Assembly (NCBI GenBank): GCA_963575645.1
Contig: OY754470.1
Location: forward strand, 24,658,501-24,722,500
Direction: 5' to 3'
Length of the DNA stretch: 64,000 nt
From: Xanthostigma xanthostigma
Taxonomy: Eukaryota > Arthropoda > Insecta > Raphidioptera > Raphidiidae
The number at the start of each line of letters is the position of its first letter. The stretch's first letter is position 1. Below the pieces are notes generated by a model, which worked only from the letters and a program-made list of their open reading frames with translations, did no database searches and had not been told where the DNA came from. The translations under genes and the position numbers were made by a program. Below, one piece after another: positions 51,801 through 60,369 of the stretch.

Positions 51801-53090
51801 TCGTCATAAGGTGGACGAACGAAAAAATTAGAGATGATAGTTAGACCATAATTAAGAAAGATCGCTAAGGTTGCCTGCGAAAATCCTGCCGAAACAATGT
51901 TTTTTTAATTTGTTTATCAGTTAATAGACCAGTGAAGTTAGCTTTTGACAAGGACAAAATTAATAACAGAAAACGAATGATGAGGAAGGGAAGAAACTGC
52001 CGTCAGAAATACAAAAACCAAAAATTCAAATGCGTAAAAGGCCGGAGGGCTGTGGGGTGTGCATTTTAGGGGTCAAACGCGGTTTTTCGTTATTTCTGAC
52101 GAAAGTTGACCTCCAATCGAAAAATGTTGTATGGCAATGTTGTAGGTATTAAAAGGATCCACAACTTTTATGAAATAACTTTTTCACATAACCGTAAAGA
52201 TTCAAAGAAATATTGAAAAAAACGTGTTTTTCGTTTTTAATTTTTAAATTACAGCTTATTTAGGACATAGAAAGGTAAGTCTCCTGAAAATCATTTTTGC
52301 AGGAGAAAAAAATTAAAAAAGAAAAACACGGTTTTTTCAATATTTCTTTGAATCTTTAAGGTTATGTGAAAAAGTTATATTCATAAAAGTTGTAGATCCT
52401 TTTAATACCTACAACATTGCCATAAAACATTTTTCGATTGGAGGTCAACTTTCGCCGGAAATAACGAAAAACCGCGTTTGACCCCTGAAACGCGCCCTCC
52501 GGCCTTTAAAGCATTTGACTTTTTGGTTTCTGTATTTCTGACGGCAGTTTCTTCCCTTTCTCATCATTCGTTTTCTGTTATTAATTTTGTCCTTGTCAAA
52601 AGCTAACTTCAATGGTCTATTAACTGATAAACAAATTAAAAAAACATTGTTTCGGCAGGATTTTCGCAGGCAACCTTAGCGATCTTTCTTAATTATGGTC
52701 TTAACTACCATCTCTAATTTTTTCGTTCGTCCACCTTATGACGACACATTTTCTGCAGCCGTCTCTTGGACTATATATTTTTGATGTAATTCAGCGTTTT
52801 TATTTATTTCTTTTAAATATGAATTGACATGAATACTTATCCCTTCAGGCAACGTAACGTATGATGAAGAAACTACGAAATATATGTTTAATTTTTTGAC
52901 AGTGCATGACAGAAAAATTGCAACTGTCGCTTTAATACTTCGTCTCGCTTAGCCAGTGCTTCTGATATACTAATAACATAGTTTGTTATTATTTTTTTTT
53001 TTTCAACAGGAGGAAGGCTGGTTAATGGGCATAAAGGAAGGTTCAACTGATAAAGGAATGTTCCCTGCCAATTTCACGAGACCAATCTGA
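42711..53090 (+). CDS. Amph: Amphiphysin orthologue (N-BAR + SH3), 5' end missing
   Basis: Seven exons join in compatible phases: 42711-42846, 45610-45800, 46458-46733, 47321-47501, 49517-49774, 51536-51678, 53010-53090 (TGA at 53088-53090), all with GT-AG introns, giving 421 residues. Exons 1-4 encode most of an N-BAR domain (ILQNLGKVDRTADDIFDEHL, LIPLNTYQSQFPEM, KLVDYDGQRHNYQSLQANA, ELPALYDSRVLFLVTNLQTL), a banana-shaped dimer that binds and bends membranes. The tail of exon 4 and exon 5 form a Ser/Thr/Asn/Pro-rich linker with a PPPQPPSSPVP stretch; I see no clathrin or AP2 motifs. Exons 6-7 encode an SH3 domain (ELSFEVGDIIRVIEYDD, EEGWLMGIKEG, PANFTRPI). In Drosophila the orthologue organises T-tubules and photoreceptor membranes; vertebrate kin are AMPH and BIN1. 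The first roughly 30 residues (amphipathic helix exon) were not found upstream and may lie outside the window. Identity is from recall of the family; no search was run. Confidence 0.95.
43383..43960. repeat. interspersed repeat family, copy 1 (Amph intron)
   Basis: Shares GAAACTT..TTTAGGCGCG, GTACTGTGTGTATRCGTA, CCTGAAATAATAAA and later GACGTGATAACGTCTTATAA, GCAAGCGAGAGCGCAGTA with copies at 50058 and 59829. In this copy about 75 bp (GTGATAACGTC through AAAGTGTAACGTTC) is tandemly doubled at 43687-43823. The 3' end is AACCGACTTTACAGACAACC. A 124-codon minus frame across the doubled part is not a gene. Confidence 0.65.
45610..45800 (+). CDS. Amph: Amph exon: N-BAR helix 1-2
   Basis: Acceptor AATTTTAAG just before 45610; two bases complete an Ala codon, then VQTASKTLMEAINEVYESSW, LLYIQAQNIEMLWQDFSHKL and GDQVLIPLNTYQSQFPEMR. 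The donor GTATGT at 45801 is in phase 0. The preceding intron is the longest one seen (2,763 bp). Confidence 0.93.
46458..46733 (+). CDS. Amph: Amph exon: N-BAR helices 2-3
   Basis: Acceptor TTTTTTAG, 92 whole codons, donor GTTAGT at 46734. It encodes KKVDKRGRKLVDYDGQRHNY, the basic concave-face segment of the BAR dimer, then ELHDELPALYDSRVLFLVTN and the start of the last helix (LFSAEQVFHAETAK). This is the best conserved exon of the gene. Confidence 0.95.
46865..47045. repeat. imperfect direct repeat in an Amph intron
   Basis: Two related units of about 75 bp (GTTGAAGACGACATCTAGAT...TTAGTTACTAG and GTTGACGGGGACATCTAACT...TTAGTTGCTAG), spaced about 100 bp apart. Part of the first matches, inverted, the unit at 25312-25340. 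Confidence 0.5.
47321..47501 (+). CDS. Amph: Amph exon: end of BAR and start of linker
   Basis: Acceptor AAATTTTCAG; begins IYAELEAIVDKLATDSQRGS, the closing BAR helix, then turns into a low-complexity Ser/Thr/Asn/Pro linker. It ends in phase 1 before GTAAAT at 47502. Confidence 0.92.
47502..49516. other. Amph: Amph intron, repeat-poor
   Basis: About 2 kb. The middle (48300-48560) resembles a degraded LINE 3' region (GAGCAAAATTGACATAGGTG, then GACAGATAGAC). The rest is AT-rich with no supported feature. Confidence 0.4.
49517..49774 (+). CDS. Amph: Amph exon: proline-rich linker
   Basis: Acceptor TGTGTTGCAG, donor GTGAGT at 49775. It encodes a disordered Ser/Thr/Pro/Asn-rich linker (KTPTKSESELASNQNSP, PPPQPPSSPVP) and ends VEELYDIPAG. 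Such exons are often alternatively spliced in this family, and entry and exit phases are both 1, so skipping would keep the frame. That it is skipped is inference. Confidence 0.88.
50058..50690. repeat. interspersed repeat family, copy 2 (Amph intron)
   Basis: First 290 bp align with 43383-43690 (TTTAGGCGCGGTTGG, GCGTACTGTGTGTATACGTA, TCCTGAAATAATAAATTCGT). The remainder is more diverged but keeps GATAAATGGATGAAAC and GTTAGCGAGAACGCAGTATA in the same order. Older than copy 1. Confidence 0.55.
51536..51678 (+). CDS. Amph: Amph exon: SH3 first half
   Basis: Acceptor GTTGCAG; encodes LPPGVLYRVKATYKYIRED and DELSFEVGDIIRVIEYDDPE, i.e. the ALYDY-like strand, RT loop and n-Src loop of SH3. Donor GTAAGT at 51679, phase 0. 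The following intron contains the large foldback element at 51775-52770. Confidence 0.94.
51775..52770. mobile_element. 996-bp foldback element inside an Amph intron
   Basis: Left arm 51775 to about 52245 and right arm about 52304 to 52770 are near-perfect inverted copies (about 470 bp each): TCCAAGAAACGGCTGCAGAA / TTCTGCAGCCGTCTCTTGGA at the ends, GACAAGGACAAAATTAATAA and GGTCAAACGCGGTTTTTCGT inside. The loop is about 60 bp and contains AAAGGTAAGTCTCC, a splice-donor-like string. No protein coding. It sits between the two SH3 exons, 96 bp after the upstream donor and 239 bp before the downstream acceptor. Confidence 0.85.
53010..53090 (+). CDS. Amph: Amph terminal exon: SH3 second half
   Basis: Polypyrimidine tract and TTTCAACAG, then EEGWLMGIKEGSTDKGMFPA and NFTRPI followed by TGA. 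It contains the SH3 ligand-binding Trp and the ALYDY-partner PANFT. The 3'UTR follows directly. Confidence 0.94.
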   Translation, partial: EEGWLMGIKEGSTDKGMFPANFTRPI

Positions 53091-53716
53091 TTTCATCTTT
53101 CGGCATTTTTTTTATTTTCGGTGTCCTTATTCCCTTATCATTTATTTAGGAAGAAAATTACATGACTCCAAACACATTTTCATTTTAGAATCTCATCAGC
53201 TAATTATTCGTTTACAATAATTATTTTTAACTGTATAATATCTGCATGTGTGGAATATTTATTAAAAAGCTAACTGAATATATTTCACACGAAAATGTCA
53301 GTTTTTAAAAGTGCCTTTACACAAAATTACCACTTATTGAAAAGGTAATCGTTAACGTAAATAAATTTTAGATTGAAAATAGGTATCGGGAGATAGAGAA
53401 AAATGATGTTTGTAGATAGATGATTTTTAAAAAAGAGTATATACATTTTTAATTGTGTGACAACAGTTTAGAAAAAACATGATTTATTTTATTATCAAAT
53501 GTGGCAAATAAGACTGTAAAAGAGATCTTGTGCAGCTGCAGTTATTCTTTTTTTTAAGGAATGACTAATATTTAAGTGTATCCTTGTATATTACTATAAA
53601 ATTTATAATATATATATTTTTTTTTATTTCTACATTTGATATAAAAAAAAGTTTTGTAAAGTTACTGTAAATAGCCTTTTTAACAAACAATTGAGGAACG
53701 AAAGGTTTTATGAAAC

Positions 53717-53722
53717 AATAAA
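53717..53722 (+). terminator. Amph: candidate Amph poly(A) signal
   Basis: AATAAA about 630 bp after the Amph stop codon, in very AT-rich sequence. Weaker variants lie closer, for example ATTAAA near 53262. The 3'UTR would cover 53091 to about 53740. Which signal is used cannot be told from sequence alone. Confidence 0.4.
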
Positions 53723-53739
53723 ATGAATTGTAGAAATTG

Positions 53740-56398
53740 TGTAGGATAACAAAAAGTGCCAAGTGCGTTATTATTATATTATTTTAAAATTTATAAATAC
53801 AGATGCATTTTTTTCAGATAATAATTAAAACAAATAATAATGCTCACCGGTGGGAACAAAATTAGATTGATTTTTATCGACATTATGAATAGATAATTTT
53901 GTTCTTATCTCTATTTTATTATCTTATTAGAACAACGTTGAACTGAAAGTTGACCATTTTACTAATATTTATTTCATTTGTTGAGTATTATAAATTTTTA
54001 TTTTTCATTTTTGTTGACGTATTTTATGAGTATCGTTACTTAGAACTATATTCCACGTTGTAAGTTGTGGCATTCATTTTTTTTTTAATATATCTTATTA
54101 GCACTACAGTTATTTCATATTCAAAAATAATAATGACTAAAAATTTTACTAACGTAATAATCAATTAAAAATTGATAAATAATAATATTATGAAGGGATT
54201 ATATAAATCAACCTTGGATTGATGTTTTCTAATTCTAAAAAATATAAACATATCTTACCGAGGTATCAGTTTCGTTTGTTTTGCTAGTGTAGTGTTAACT
54301 GCAGAAATGTACACGACGTCAAATGTTATAAAGTTCCTAATGAAAGTGTTGGAACACTAGGTGACTATTTTTACCTGACTTCCTGCTTTCGGTCCCCTAT
54401 ATTATGAAATCAACATTGAAGACATTAATGTTGGAGATGGAATTAAATAAGGTTCAAGGAATTTTTTTCGAAAAATATATTTTCTTCTTCAGGGTTAAAT
54501 TAGTACATCTCTCAAAATTGAGAATATTTTAAAAGTTTTATCATAAAAAAATGAGTACATAAATGTCTTTGTATGCATGAATTGCGTTGATTCTTTAAAA
54601 TACATCACGCTTCATTTCCAACACTTACTTGAGGAACTCTTCACCACTGTATTTGTATGGTATGTAATGCATTATGTGGTTACAGCTCATTGCGGTTTGT
54701 TTAAAAATGGTCAAAATTATTTGTGTAAGACATATCAGAAATTAAACAATGAACCACGTAAAAATGTTTGTGATGACCCAAAAAGTTCGAAAGAGTAGAG
54801 TTTGGCGTACTGATCTCATGTCTTTATGTTGTTAGTCTTGTCTGTCCGTGGCTTATTAATTATTAGGCAGGGACGAATCACCATGCTGATACTAGAAGCG
54901 CGTATTTGTGACCTTAGTACCTCAAAGAAACGAAACACGTTTTGTAATTGATGAAAAGTATAAAATTAAGCTTAATAAATGCCTGCAAATGCTTATTCAT
55001 TGTCGCCAAAAGGTAACATGAATTTTAAAAAATAGCATAATGAACAAAAATGGCATGGAGATCTTGAGTTATGCTCTATATTTTTAGAAAATTGAGATAT
55101 TTAAGAAATAGTATGCTTAAATTATAACAGGGTATTTATAAAAAAATGTTGTTTTTACGAAAATGTATACTACTTAGTTGTTTGTTTACACATGTATGTC
55201 AGTTACATTAATCTTTCTATGAGACCAACTAATTGGATTATTGCGACTACTTACCGTGAAAAATACCAGAACCAAACCATAAAAAACAGTTATTTTTTAT
55301 TTAAGTAATAAGTATACATTTTCGAGACAAAGAATGGATTATCGCGATGAACCGACCAAACAAAACGCTTTCGTCAAGACGAAATTTGAGTGCTTTGTAG
55401 CTAATAATTGTTTATTATAAATCTAACGTTTACTCTGTATAAGCTATATAGGATTGCAATACTTTTTCTATACACTTGATGTGTAAATATTTTCAGAATT
55501 AATTGTATTCATCATAATAAATAATATCTAAAAAAGAATAGTAAATATTGAAAATATATTATATGTCGGTGTCTAGTAAATCATTCTTGCAGTCAAATAG
55601 AATTTAAACCTAATAGGGGGCCAATACGGAGTAAATTTTAGAATTGTGTTGGCATTTTGTTGCAACGACACGTTGGAAGTTAAATGAACAACTTCGATTT
55701 GTCGCGAAAATTCATCTCAAGGTTAATATAATTTCCTTTGTGTTATTATTAAAGACTCACATATAAAATAACGATAATAAAAACAAAACAGCAACAATAG
55801 TTTTAGTTACATTGAACGAAGTTAAACATTAAGTAACCGTTTACAAGTTTTAATATTATTTTGTTCTTTTTTTATATCAAGTTCTTCCAGACATTTCTTA
55901 TATCAGCCAAATATTTTAGAAGTTTGTTTTTAACCTGTGGTGTTGCTTTATTTTTAATTACGGACTGTTAATTTTTTCTATGATTGCATTGGAATATCCT
56001 GGATTTGTTTATTTAAGGATTTGAAAATTACAATAATGCAATAATATTCAGTTTGCCATTTTTATTCGTATTGTGAATTTAAAGTATGTACAGTTTTTAC
56101 AGTTTAAATTTGATGATTAAAAGTATTATGTTAAACAAAATGTGTGCCAATTTTTTAAAACGGAATAGTCGGGTAGAAAAAGGATATCTACGCTCTCCTT
56201 TTTACATTCAATCGATAGCTCGCAGTTTTTTATTAAATGGCGTCAGTCTATTTTACACTTTTTTAGAACGTCAACCTTTTTCTATTCAGCTATTCAATTA
56301 TGTCGCCCCTTTTTTAGATCAGGGCTAAACATATTTTTTTAAAACAATTTTTTTAAAATCGAAATATAATTCATATGGCGAATCAAAAATCAATTCAG
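53740..56398. other. intergenic, no gene recognised
   Basis: Between the Amph 3'UTR and the pogo-type element. Contains one CTGAAGAAG...TTTTTCGAAA block on the minus strand (54463-54492), similar to those in the foldback elements at 22603 and 37421. Otherwise AT-rich, nothing supported. Confidence 0.45.
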
Positions 56399-56946
56399 TA
56401 CCGTCAAACGAGGTGAAGTGGATCAAAAATATCACCATTTTTGCAATAACTTCTAAACCGTATTTGCGATTCTACTGAGACTTGAAATTGAGATTACTAC
56501 ATATTTTTTCAATCAAATGACGCCTTTGTATATTTTTTTTGCGAAATAGTTGCCATTTTTTTTTTAAGTCAAAGTGTGATCCACTCCACCTCAACATTTA
56601 AGGTGAAGTGGATCACCCTTTTAAAATCGCTTGAAATCCATTTAAAACTAAATGTGAGGTGGAGTGGATCATTCTAAATTAAAAAAAAAATTATTTTGTT
56701 AAAAAATAAACATTCATTTCTTATAACATGCGCCTATAACGCTATAACAGCCATCATTTTGATTGTTGCAATTAACTAAAATGTTAAATTCAACATCATT
56801 AAATAATAAAAACTTAAAAAGTAAACAGGTAAAATAAAAAAAATAACATAAATTCTTTGGTAATCGGTAAATAAAAATTTAAAAAAAAACAGGTAAAATA
56901 GTAACTAAAAAATACATTCTTTGGTATATCAGTCTCATAAACAGTC

Positions 56947-58713
56947 TTATTCTAAGTTTTCTTCTTCACCATTTTTTAAATAAAACACATGGCGACCTCT
57001 CCGCGCATTTTTAAGATTCACTTTTCTTTGGATTTGGTCCTGTTCAACGACAGATAAATCGGGATTAGGGGGGAATACAAAGACAGTGTCCTTTTTTGTG
57101 GAAACCTTGCGCATTGTGTTGACCGTTGTCTCGTTTGTGGAAATTTCCTCAACCTTACCCACATAGAGGCGGTCGCGCTTATTTGTTTTAAATTTCACAA
57201 TAACAAAGTCACCTACGTCCAGAGAATTACCGGAGTAATCTGGCACACTTGTGCTGCATTCGCCGACTTCCTCCCAAATTTCTTCTCCCTCTGATCTTAA
57301 GGATTCTGGCTCTGAATCATCATCATCAACTTCACGACGACTTTTGCTTTTTGGCTTATCAGATGACATAATTGGATTCGATAAGACATCAGTTGTGGTA
57401 ATGCTTTTGCCCGCCACGATATTAACTTTTTTCCCCCGCTTCGGCGCTTGACTGGGCCCGCTTTTAAGTTCATCCAGCCTGTTTAGCAGCACATCGCTCC
57501 ATGAGCTTTCCATCGGCTCCTTGTCTTTAGTTCTATGCTTTATTTTATCTAAAACTGCGTTGGGATTGAAAGGCATTATACCACACGCCCTAAATCCCGC
57601 CATGGCGTTAGCTGTAGATCTCTCTTCAAGATCCTCTATGGCTTTTTTCAACATTCGAGGGAATAAGGTCTTGGGAAGGACACCCCTGTTCCGCAGTTTC
57701 CACGTTTCTAGATTTTTTTTCCATGATGCTTTCAAAGGGCGAAAATAAGCCACATCCAGAGGCTGCAGCATGTGCGTGGAATTTGGTGGAAGCAGGACGA
57801 AACGAATATTATTGTTTTCGCACTCTTGAATAACACTTAGTGTTATATGACTCCCAAGATTATCGCCGATCACAACTTTATCACCTTCCAGCTGTCGGAA
57901 ATAAGGCAATACAACTGAGTAGAACCAGTCTTCGAAAAGAGTAGAATCAAACCACCCTCTCAGTGATCTATTATATTTGGCTCCTTCTATTCCACCCTCT
58001 TTCCACCCTTCGTAAATGTGTTTGGCTCTGTACACTATATAGGGTGGAAGAAGAGTTCCATCAGCAGCAATGGCAAACATAACTGTGGTGCTAGTTTTGC
58101 TCGCGTCAAGTGCCCTGAATGCATGCTTAGTGCCCCGCTTTAACACTACTTTAACTGCGCCAGGATCGTCAACAAAATTAGTTTCGTCGTAATTGATAAT
58201 ATTAGACGGTGGAATGTCATTGAGAACTTCTCGCAACTGATCAAAATATTCCGCAACCGTTTCATAGCTCACTGCAACTCTTACTCTTTTTGTGTTCTCC
58301 GCTAATTTTGTTGTAAGTTCTCGATGGCGTTTCATGAAACCCAGAAACCATTCATGGCCGGGCAAATTGTTATGGAACCGCTTCTCAGATATTCCTCTCT
58401 TATTCAAATATTGCTGGACCACATGTCGAACATCTATTGGTTTTAGCGGGAAACCCCACTCCGCACACAGCTGAAGGCCATCAACAAGCACTTTTTCTGC
58501 TTCATTTGTCAATGCTGGCTGTCCTCCGTAGATACCAGGATGTTTATCATTTACGCGGTGGTTTAAGGTAGTATAAGGAACTCCATATTGTTCAGATGCT
58601 TTTCTAATAGACATTTTTTTCGCTTTCACAGTTGCTACAGCCCTCTCCATATAAACGGGGTTGTAGTTTTTCTTCCCATAAGCTCCTAATTTCTTAGTGT
58701 ACGTACGAGTCAT
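56947..58713 (-). CDS. pogo/Tigger-like DDE transposase
   Basis: 588 residues from the ATG at 58713, chosen because it follows a clear 3' splice site (CTATTTCTTTCAG); an in-frame ATG 11 codons upstream lies in the putative intron. Counting from that upstream ATG: helix-turn-helix of Psq/CENP-B type about 29-70 (SIRKASEQYGVPYTTLNHRV), second DNA-binding helix region about 80-150, then the DDE nuclease with D187 (NYDETNF), D295 (VIGDNLGSH) and D331 (LQPLDVAYFRPLK), i.e. 35 residues between the last two. An acidic, Lys/Ser-rich linker follows (about 440-500), then a C-terminal Tudor/SH3-like module (LDVGDFVIVKF, LYVGKVEEIS, VFVFPPNPD). It cuts and pastes its element. No stop or frameshift seen. 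Confidence 0.93.
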   Translation of the reverse strand: MTRTYTKKLGAYGKKNYNPVYMERAVATVKAKKMSIRKASEQYGVPYTTLNHRVNDKHPGIYGGQPALTNEAEKVLVDGLQLCAEWGFPLKPIDVRHVVQQYLNKRGISEKRFHNNLPGHEWFLGFMKRHRELTTKLAENTKRVRVAVSYETVAEYFDQLREVLNDIPPSNIINYDETNFVDDPGAVKVVLKRGTKHAFRALDASKTSTTVMFAIAADGTLLPPYIVYRAKHIYEGWKEGGIEGAKYNRSLRGWFDSTLFEDWFYSVVLPYFRQLEGDKVVIGDNLGSHITLSVIQECENNNIRFVLLPPNSTHMLQPLDVAYFRPLKASWKKNLETWKLRNRGVLPKTLFPRMLKKAIEDLEERSTANAMAGFRACGIMPFNPNAVLDKIKHRTKDKEPMESSWSDVLLNRLDELKSGPSQAPKRGKKVNIVAGKSITTTDVLSNPIMSSDKPKSKSRREVDDDDSEPESLRSEGEEIWEEVGECSTSVPDYSGNSLDVGDFVIVKFKTNKRDRLYVGKVEEISTNETTVNTMRKVSTKKDTVFVFPPNPDLSVVEQDQIQRKVNLKNARRGRHVFYLKNGEEENLE

Positions 58714-59072
58714 CTGAAAGAAATAGTTAACATACCTACTTAACATAACCTATAAACATAACCTATAAGCTCAGTATATATACGAGTAATTTGAAAGAAA
58801 TACTAAACAAACTTAACAGAACCTATAAAAGGATTGGTCCATTTTACCCCAAGGTTTGTCGTCAATACGTAAAATTTTATTTTTAAATAAACAAATGGGC
58901 AAATATTGAGTTTTTTTATGTACAACGCATTCCTAAAACATCATTACTTTGATCTTGACAGCCGGCAAAATGACTGCTTTAAATCTTATGTCTGCAGACA
59001 CAAACGAATATACGTATTTGAAAATAGCACATTTATGCAGTTTTTATATTTTATTTTTTTATAAGTACTCAC
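58714..59072 (-). other. 5'UTR intron of the transposase gene
   Basis: On the minus strand a strong donor (AG|GTGAGT, plus-strand 59067-59074) and an acceptor TTTCAG directly before the ATG bound a 359-nt intron. A tract of about 50 bp around the acceptor is imperfectly duplicated (about 58700-58750 and 58775-58825). The intron is inferred from signals only. Confidence 0.55.
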
Positions 59073-59317
59073 CTTTTATAATTAAAATATTATTACACTG
59101 ACTACACGCACACACCCTTTGACAATAGAATCACATACTGAAAACACCTGTTAGACAACTGGTTTGACAGACACGCACGCATTACTGGTGAAAAACTTGT
59201 TTGATCCACTTGACCACAACTGATCCACTTTACCTCGTTTGACGGTACCAGAAATGCACCGCCGAAACCTCTTAATATTTGCAGTAAAATATACCAGAAA
59301 CATGTGATTTATTGTCT

Positions 59318-59749
59318 TAAGGTCGCAGCAAATTGGAATCACTACTGAGATTTGACCTGGCTAGCGCGCTGACTGCAAAGACTCGCGTGCGTGGTCACAA
59401 GATGGATTTTAAAATTAGCACCAGAGCTATTTGTGTGTTTGTTTGTTTGCTAGTTTTAAGCAAGAACAAATCAAAAAACAGTATCTTGTTACGTGAGCGA
59501 TATGGACAAACGCCCACAAACAAACATGGCGTCGTAGTGTGTGTCCTGCTAAGAGACAATAAACGTCCACTTTTGGTAACATTACAACTGTCACTGCGCG
59601 CGCATCGAAATTCTACAGACAGCTTCAAAACACGCATAGTGTTGAAGCGAACACATACGAGCCATCACGAAACCCAGCGCTTAAAACCTAGCAGCCAAAT
59701 CTAGCAAGTTGTCTAGCGCCAAAACCAGCTTCATGTGCAGCGACCTTTA
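59318..59749 (-). mobile_element. short TIR element (copy 2), without the hairpins
   Basis: Ends TAAGGTCGCAGCA on the left and TGCAGCGACCTTTA on the right. The body is the reverse complement of 18465-19112 minus its two palindromes. It lies 71 bp beyond the pogo-type element. Short frames across it are not coding. Confidence 0.7.
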
Positions 59750-59828
59750 GCTATAGACATGAGTAATGTATTATCCGCGACGTGTATCAAGTTCTTGGTA
59801 AATTTAAAATGTTTTATTTACTTGTTTT

Positions 59829-60080
59829 GACGTGATAACGTCTTATAAATTGATGAACCACCGGCTGCACGCAAAAAAAGTGTCACGTTCCGCCTGAGCC
59901 TGAGCGTGCAAGCGAGAGCGCGGTATAAGCGATAGAGAGGCACGATCGGCCCAAGCGTCGGCTTGTACGCATTTCTCTCTCTTCTTGCGTGACGTCAGAG
60001 AGTTCATCAATGTTTCTTTATGACGTTATCACGTAAAACTATCGTCCGTAAACCGACTTTACAGACAACCAATTTTTTCA
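59829..60080. repeat. interspersed repeat family, copy 3 (3' part)
   Basis: GACGTGATAACGTCTTATAA through AACCGACTTTACAGACAACC matches the right half of 43383-43960. A segment GCACGATCGGCCCAAGCGTC ... CTTGCGTGACGTCAG is unique to this copy. It lies just upstream of the BAR-like gene. Confidence 0.6.
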
Positions 60081-60369
60081 ACAGATTTGAGTTCTTACAA
60101 ACGAAAACATTTAAGAAAAATGATAATGGCTGCATATACGCAATAATGGTATTGCTTTTTTTGTGTGAAGGTACTACACTTGCAAATCTGCATTAAGAAA
60201 ACTTAGCTATTATTTCATCCCTGAACCGCTCACTTCTTCAGTAATTAATAAAATCGTGACAACATTTTGATTTATAAAATCACTTGGGATTTGCCGCCAT
60301 AAAATACTACCATTTAAATGTGTTGCCTAGGAATTATCCAAAAAAACTATTATGCTGTTTTAAAGCAAA

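Larger units (their letters stand above)
56401..59245 (-). mobile_element. complete-looking pogo/Tigger-type DNA transposon
   Basis: A 2,845-bp element bounded by TA (56399-56400 and 59246-59247). The terminal inverted repeat starts CCGTCAAACGAGGTGAAGTG on the left and mirrors at 59221-59245, about 25 bp. A motif AGGTGRAGTGGATCA recurs inside the ends: 56411-56425 (+), 56576-56591 (-), 56601-56616 (+), 56657-56671 (+), 59202-59215 (-, weaker), 59221-59235 (-). Such subterminal repeats usually bind the transposase. It encodes one intact transposase on the minus strand, so it looks autonomous and young. TA duplication, TIR and the DDE protein agree with the Tc1/mariner superfamily, pogo/Tigger branch. 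Confidence 0.9.
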
